Below, in pieces: positions 58,443 to 64,000 of a DNA stretch of 64,000 nt; the first letter of the stretch is position 1; each line of letters starts with the position of its first letter. The translations under genes and the position numbers were made by a program. The notes below the pieces were generated by a model. It worked only from the letters and a program-made list of their open reading frames with translations. It made no database searches and was not told where the DNA came from. Source of the DNA: Ehretia macrophylla (Eukaryota > Streptophyta > Magnoliopsida > Boraginales > Ehretiaceae); assembly GCA_037974665.1 (NCBI GenBank), contig CM075773.1, positions 64,138,763 to 64,202,762 on the forward strand. Reading direction: 5' to 3'.

Positions 58443-60890
58443 TTCCCCCCTCTTGAGAAGGATTTGTCCTCAAATCTTCCGGGTTTAAAGACCAGCTTAG
58501 GTGGTAGACCATGTGGTATGTCCTTGGGAAACACTTCCTTAAAATTCTGCAAAAGAGAAACAACAACACTAGGCAATGCAGAATCAAGTTGGTTAGTGTT
58601 TAAAAGAGCCTCCTTGTACATAAGTACAATCATCGATTGTTTTGAGATTAAAGCTCTCTTAACCTCACTTCCTTTTGCATAAAACTTTCTTTGTTTTCTC
58701 TCTGTTTTTACCTTCTTGGCCGAACTCTTCTCTCTTCTCAATTCCTCTCCAGATTTGGCCTTACTTTTTTTTTTCACTCTTATTCTTTTGCTCTCTCAAA
58801 TTCTTTTGATCACTCAATTTTTGCAACCTCACTTGATCCTCATAAACTTGTTTTGGTGTCATCGTAACTAGAATGATTGTCCGTTGACCGAACATGAATG
58901 AATACTTGTTGGTGAAGCCATCATGCTGCACACGTCGATCAAATTGCCACGGTCTTCCTAAGAGAAGATGTCCAGCATGTATTAGTACCATATCATACAA
59001 TACTTCGTCTTCATATTTTTCAATTCGAAACGGTACTACAACCTGTTTTGTAACCTTTACCTCACCACAATCATTCAGCCATTGCAGCTTGTATAGACGA
59101 TGGTGTTTAATTGTTGCGAGCCCTAGTTTTTCAACCATGGAAGTACTAGCAACGTTAGTACAACTACCACCATCAATAATAACACTACATACCTTGTCTT
59201 TCACGTGGCAACAAGTGTAAAAGATTCTCACGTTGTACTACTTCTTCCTCTTTTTTAGCCTGCAAGCTTAAGGCTCATCGTGCCACTAGTCCAAGCATCT
59301 CTCCATGATCTACCCTAAACTCCTCTTCAACCTATGTGGTGTCTTCTAGTACGGGCATGTCATCAGAATACGTTTCATCTTCAGATTCAATCTCACCACT
59401 TTCGAAGACTATTATGGCTCGCTTGTCTGGACATTGGCTTGCTATGTGTTCCCGTCCCTGACATTTAAAACATTTAATTTCACTAGATCGAGTCATAGTA
59501 GAGGTTGTATTACCTTGAGAGGTCATGGCAATGATGGGTGGTTTGGGCTAAGCCTTGGAAGTGGACAAACTTTCTTCTTCCTTTGGGTAGTTCGTCCTCC
59601 AAGGTGCTGGACTCGAGTGTTGTGGGGCTTGTCTTGGTCGTGTACCTCCCTTCTTTAGTTACTTCTCCACTTTAATTGCCATATTCCCCAAATCCTCCAA
59701 TTCCACATAATGATGCAACTCGATTGTGTTAGCAATCTCCCTATTCAGCCCATTCAAAAATCTGGCCATAGTGGCCTCCCGATCTTCCTTCACATTAGCT
59801 TTAATAATAGCCATCTTTATCTCCTTATAGTATTCATCAACACTTTGGTTACCTTGATGAAGACTTTGCAGCTTGAGGTATAGATCTCGGTAGTAGTGAC
59901 TTGGTACAAAACGTCTTCTCATCACTCTCTTCATCTCATCCCAAGTTGCAATATGACGATCTCCATTCCGCCTCCTATTGATACACAACTGATCCCACCA
60001 AACAATACCATAATCAGTAAATTCAATTGCAGCAAGTTTTTGCTTTTTCAATTCAGAATAGTTATGGCAATCGAAAACCAACTCCATCTTCTTTTCTCAC
60101 TCAAGATATGCTTCGGGATCACTCATTCCTTTAAAAACAGAAATCTTCATCTTGATGCTTCCCATATTGTTATCAATACGGTCCCTTGCTTCTCTATCTC
60201 TATCTTGACCATGTCTCCCATGACTGGCCACTGACATCCTATCAAGCTCTTCGTCTAAGCCTTCTTCGTCAACTTCATCCATATCTTCAACTTCCCTCCG
60301 TTGTAATCTATTCCTCCTTGGTGCGTTTGGAGCAACTAGTGGATGTGCCCTTTGTGCCCTTTGTGCTCTCTCTTCAACCCTATCTAACCTTTTATGTAGT
60401 TGTTCTAATTTAGCCCGCATCATCCGTCTTATCTCTCCCATCAAAGCTTGCATCTATAAATTTGGAACAGCTGGATGTTGAGCCTCTTCACCTGTGTTTT
60501 CTCCTTGATTATGTGACATGTTCTTACTCCTTCACGTGGTTCACTCAAAGAATAATTCACTCAATTTGGCTTTTCTTTTCTGTTCTTTTCTTTTTTGATG
60601 TTATAGAAACGTTCACAATGAGCAAGTAGCAAGAAATCGAATTTAGAAGCCCAAGAACCCTAATTCACGTTTGGCCAATTGAAAGCAAAACAAGAAACGG
60701 AATTAAAAACAAGACTAGACATGGAATTGAGACACAACTAAAAATGAGGAATTCAAGAAAAATGAATTGAAAGCAAGATTCAATCAAGAACGAAGTAAGA
60801 AAATTGAAACTTAATCTAGACACACGGATTTGACCAAAAAAAACAAGAAAAAGATAGGCAAACCTGATAAACCTAAGCTCTGATTACAAA

Positions 60891-61661
60891 TGATATGAAC
60901 CACATCAACATGCGATGAGACCCAACACCAATAATGGTGAAAACGAACCCAAGACCTTTCAGGGATAATGGAAAGCGTGACCCTTTGCTTAACAAAACAA
61001 GAACCTTGGTATGGTGAAGACGCCACAAACAGGAATGAGAAATTCGTTTGATAAGTCAAGAATGAACGCCACAAGGTAATCCTTGATAAGTTCGGAAGAG
61101 TTTCTTGAAGAACTCAAAGGAGAATAATCTCACAATTTTAATAAGTCAAAAACATATATTAAATTATCTTGAAAGTCAGCCTTATATAGGCAAATAACAA
61201 AGATGTATCTTGGAAAATGACTCCTAAACCTTATCCTAACTAGGAAAAATGTGAATAGTAACTAGGTAAAAGGAAGTAGACTTTGAGTCCAAGAAAAACT
61301 CATTCCTCCAATGAATTTGACTCTAGATTGGATTTTGAGTTATCCAATCACCTAATTTTCATCCATGTTGAAATCTAAACAAGAAACTAGAATTCAAATT
61401 ACACTAAAACTAAAACTAAGATAGAATTACAAATAAATCAAATCTTGACCAAATCTTCCAAGCTTCTTGAAACTTCTTGAAGAATCTTGAATTTCTTGAA
61501 TCTTGAAAATACAATCTTCACTTGATTCTTTGCTGGAAAATTCGCCCAAATATGGTTCAATGAACATGAACAGTTCAACGAATGTGGACGGTTCAATGAA
61601 TGTGGACGGCTGATTCTTGGCTCTTTCTGGAACGGTTCGTACAGCCTTGATATCCTCATCA
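60891..61661 (-). mobile_element. 5' LTR of the Ty3/gypsy element
   Basis: About 771 bp, direct repeat of 57650-58442. The primer-binding region lies next to it at 60878-60890. Confidence 0.9.
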
Positions 61662-62277
61662 GTACTCTTACAAGGACTGCAATTCAAAATCAACCTCACT
61701 AAGCCCTAGTATGAAAAGATATAATATAACTGAATTCACAAAAAAAACCACAATTCTTTCACGTGTTCATGGAACATAGAACTTCATAATCACTACTCAA
61801 GCATCATTGACAAATAAAAATTAAATAAATAAGTGAAAAAAACCAATAAATTACAAACAAAAAATAGATTATACACACACATACACATATTGAAGATAGT
61901 ATATTGCACTACCAAATAAACTAGTATCATTCTAAAATATTAGTACCATAGTCCAAAATATTTAACTAGTACATTGCACTATCAAATAACATTTCATATT
62001 ACACAACCAAATATCACCACAATACAACATTTTTAATTCACACAATATTTATGACAAATATACTGCAAAATATTTATGTCAAATATCACTAAATAAAATT
62101 TGAAATAAATATAAAATTAAATACAAAAATTATGGATTGAACAAATAAAAAATCTAAAAGTTACACACACACAAATATATATATACACACACATATATAT
62201 ACATATGTGCATACTAGACAAAAAGAGAAGAAAAATATAAACTCTAAACTATTTACCTGTAGAAAAGAAAGAGAGAG

Positions 62278-62680
62278 ATGGTAGTGGTATCCTTGGTGGT
62301 GGTGGTGGTGGTGGTGATGGTGCCTTTTGTGATGGTGGTGGTACCTTTGGTGGTGTTGGTGATGGTGCCATTGGTGATGGTAGTAGTACCCTTGGTGGTG
62401 GTTATTGATGGTGTTGGTGCCTTTGTTGGTGGTGGTGATAGTGGCCTTGGTGGTTGTGGTTCCCTAGTTAGTAGTGGTGGTGGTACCCTTGTTTGTGGTA
62501 GTGGTGTCTTTAGTATTGATGGTGCTCTTGGTGGTGGTAGTGCTCTTAGTAGTGGTGGTGGTGTCCTGAGTGGTGATAGTGCCCTTGGTGGTCATGATGG
62601 TGGCATTGGTGGTGGTAGTGATGTCCATGGTGGTAGTGGTGGTAGAGAGAAAAAGGGGTTGAAGAAGATATTTTTGTTGA
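62278..62680. repeat. GGT-rich minisatellite
   Basis: About 400 bp of imperfect GGTGGTGGTGATGGTGCC-like units (plus strand), with interspersed TTGGTGGT and CCCTTGG motifs. The minus strand reads as a threonine-rich run. It is markedly more G-rich on one strand than anything else in the window. Confidence 0.85.
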
Positions 62681-63119
62681 GAGAGATAGAATGAGTAAAG
62701 AGAGTGGAAGGAAGAATAAAAAAAATTCATACTTATCTGATTTGACTGAAAAATCAAACGCGGGCGACGAAATGGCTACAACCACTAGTAGCCAAAACAA
62801 AAAATTGGGTAAGGGGTAGGCTAGAGGGGGCGCCGGCGGGCCCTCTGACACAGTCGGGGAGCAACTACCAGCCCCTGTCCGCAGCCGGCAGGCCCTCCGA
62901 TGGACTCCCAAATTTTTTTATTTTTTATCCTTTCTAAAACATCCCAAATTTATATTTTATTTATATTTATAGGCTTATTTAATTTAGTTATATATTTGTT
63001 TTTAAGTTTATATATAGTTTATTATATATATTAGATTTAGTTTAATTTAATATAAGTTTGTATATAATTTATTATATATACATTCTAGACATACTTATTT
63101 TTTTTTTTTTTAATTTTAT

Positions 63120-64000
63120 TATTGGGCTACGGTTGGCTATGGACATATAGAAGTCCGTTGCCCATCCGTGGCCATTGGCTACGACAGGGCTACGGACTTG
63201 TAAGTGTCCGTAGCCTATTCGTGGCTATGGGTTACAGATAGGCTATGAACATTTAATAGTATTTATCTTTCACTTGTCAATAAATAGAAAAAACATATAA
63301 AAATATTTTGATATCTTCATAAATTACTTGATTATGAAGTTCAAACCAAATATGAGAGTTTTTAAAGTACTAGATTGAGTGTTAATTAACATTAACACAA
63401 AGTCAATTGAAGTTTTACTACGTTGTAGGTGGCTTCGTATTTCTATAATTCAAATTAAAAGCGATAACTCTTATTTTTGTGTAAAAGTTCATATCCCATC
63501 TGTGGCCCATCCGTAGTTCCTAACTATGGAAAAGAAGAAGTCTGTAGCCCATCTGTAGCCTTTTGCTACGAATGGGCTACAGACCACTAATAGTATGTAT
63601 TCTAACTTGTTAATAGATAGGAACAAGTATTAAAACGTGTTAATATCTTTATATTTTTCTTATTTATGAAGTTAAAACACAATGTGAGAATTTTTGAACC
63701 ACTAGATTGAACGTTAATTGACTTTAACACAATGTTAATTGAGAACAAGCTAAGTTCGATTTAAACGATTATTAATTTCCTATAAGATTTCTCTTTAAAA
63801 AAATACGCATGCTAATGAAATACGGACCAAATTTATTTTTATTTGGAAAACTTGCAAGTCAAGTAAAGTTTTACTACGTTGTAGGAGGCTTCACATTTTT
63901 ATAATTCAAATTAAAAGCGATAACCCTTATTTTTGTGTAAAGGTCCGTAGCACATTCATGACCCAGCCGTAGCCCTTAGCTCATTCGTACCCCATCCGTA
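63120..64000. repeat. CACTA subterminal region with long tandem repeat
   Basis: Blocks of GGCTACGG / CCGTAGCCC motifs alternate with AT-rich segments that repeat in order: 63252-63413 matches 63588-63750, and 63410-63510 matches 63868-63970. The unit is therefore 340-460 bp, with an extra segment of about 110 bp in the second unit. It continues beyond the window. Confidence 0.8.

Larger units (their letters stand above)
57650..61661 (-). mobile_element. Ty3/gypsy LTR element with gag and protease only, nested in the CACTA element
   Basis: 4012 bp bordered by perfect 5-bp target duplications GTACT (57645-57649, 61662-61666). 5' LTR 60891-61661, 3' LTR 57650-58442, both with TG..CA ends. A diverged primer site (TAATCAGAGC) follows the 5' LTR and an AAGAGGGGGGAA purine tract precedes the 3' LTR. 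The interior on the minus strand has gag (about 60510-59659), a CCHC knuckle (CFKCQGREHIASQC, about 59460), an aspartic protease (VIIDGGSCTNVAS, about 59190) and a short stretch at 58178-58777 that runs into the LTR. RT, RNase H and integrase are not recognised, so it is non-autonomous; it has several breaks. The LTRs differ at several positions per hundred in part of their length, so it is not a fresh insertion. Confidence 0.92.
55004..64000. mobile_element. Large CACTA (En/Spm) transposon, left end to beyond the window
   Basis: Opens with CACTACAAGAAAAAAAGG at 55004. Subterminal CCGTAGCC / GGCTACGG motifs fill 55040-55390 and return at 63120-64000, so the element runs past the window's right edge and exceeds 9 kb. 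A Ty3 element (57650-61661) makes up 4 kb of this. A minus-strand stretch at about 55505-55590 (MTSKEYEKVLEEKMKAL) has the charged coiled-coil look of CACTA transposase C-termini. I recognise no TNP2 catalytic core, so I infer a decayed or non-autonomous copy. 55600-57050 holds no other gene I can name; 61667-62277 and 62695-63120 are AT-rich except for a GC-rich patch at 62760-62910. Confidence 0.75.

Noticed and set aside
62278-62911. Valine/glycine-rich plus-strand frame and threonine- or histidine-rich minus-strand frames
   Set aside because: Products of the GGT minisatellite. All frames are open because of the repeat, and no start, domain or splice context supports a gene.

Overview
This window is nuclear DNA from a flowering plant, almost certainly a eudicot. 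It is AT-rich, its genes have introns with GT..AG borders, and it is packed with LTR retrotransposons, CACTA elements and MITEs. I cannot name the species. Only three host genes look alive: the last exon of a monoacylglycerol-lipase-type hydrolase (61-498, +), a three-exon LRK10-like receptor kinase (29220-27138, -) and a three-exon GPI-anchored lipid transfer protein (48145-50717, +).

Layout. 1-1150 is the lipase 3' end and its UTR, which carries a 100-bp tandem duplication. 1349-25870 is a repeat block built mainly from five broken copies of one Ty1/copia derivative, in orientations -,+,-,-,+. Two pairs form very large inverted repeats (2935-7440 against 8743-13971, and 19583-21762 against 23635-25870). 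Nested in the block are a CACTA end, a Mutator-type MITE with 9-bp target duplications, a TRIM-like element with two 510-bp LTRs, and a 2.4-kb solo LTR with a perfect 5-bp target duplication. A Rab geranylgeranyl transferase beta exon fragment abuts the last copia copy.

27138-38130 holds the intact kinase gene and, 6 kb away, a decayed paralogue. The paralogue carries a hAT-type MITE, a PIF/Harbinger-type MITE whose empty site is preserved beside the intact gene, and an inverted copy of part of itself. 38113-44890 is gene-poor, with MITE-like pieces and a LINE ORF1 (DUF4283) remnant. 44905-52320 is a segmental duplication around the lipid-transfer-protein locus: one copy has the whole gene, the other only its last exon. 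Each copy has since received its own insertions, including a 485-bp TRIM with a perfect target duplication.

55004 to the window end is most of a CACTA transposon. It contains a complete-bordered 4.0-kb Ty3/gypsy element (57650-61661, target duplication GTACT), a probable captured LRR-kinase exon, a GGT-rich minisatellite and long subterminal repeats.

The genes do not form a pathway. The kinase and the lipid transfer protein are both surface proteins often linked to defence, but that is family knowledge, not something the window shows. The most unusual feature is the palindromic copia cluster, which could give long hairpin RNA if transcribed. All coordinates of decayed repeats come from by-eye alignment and are approximate unless a target duplication fixes them.
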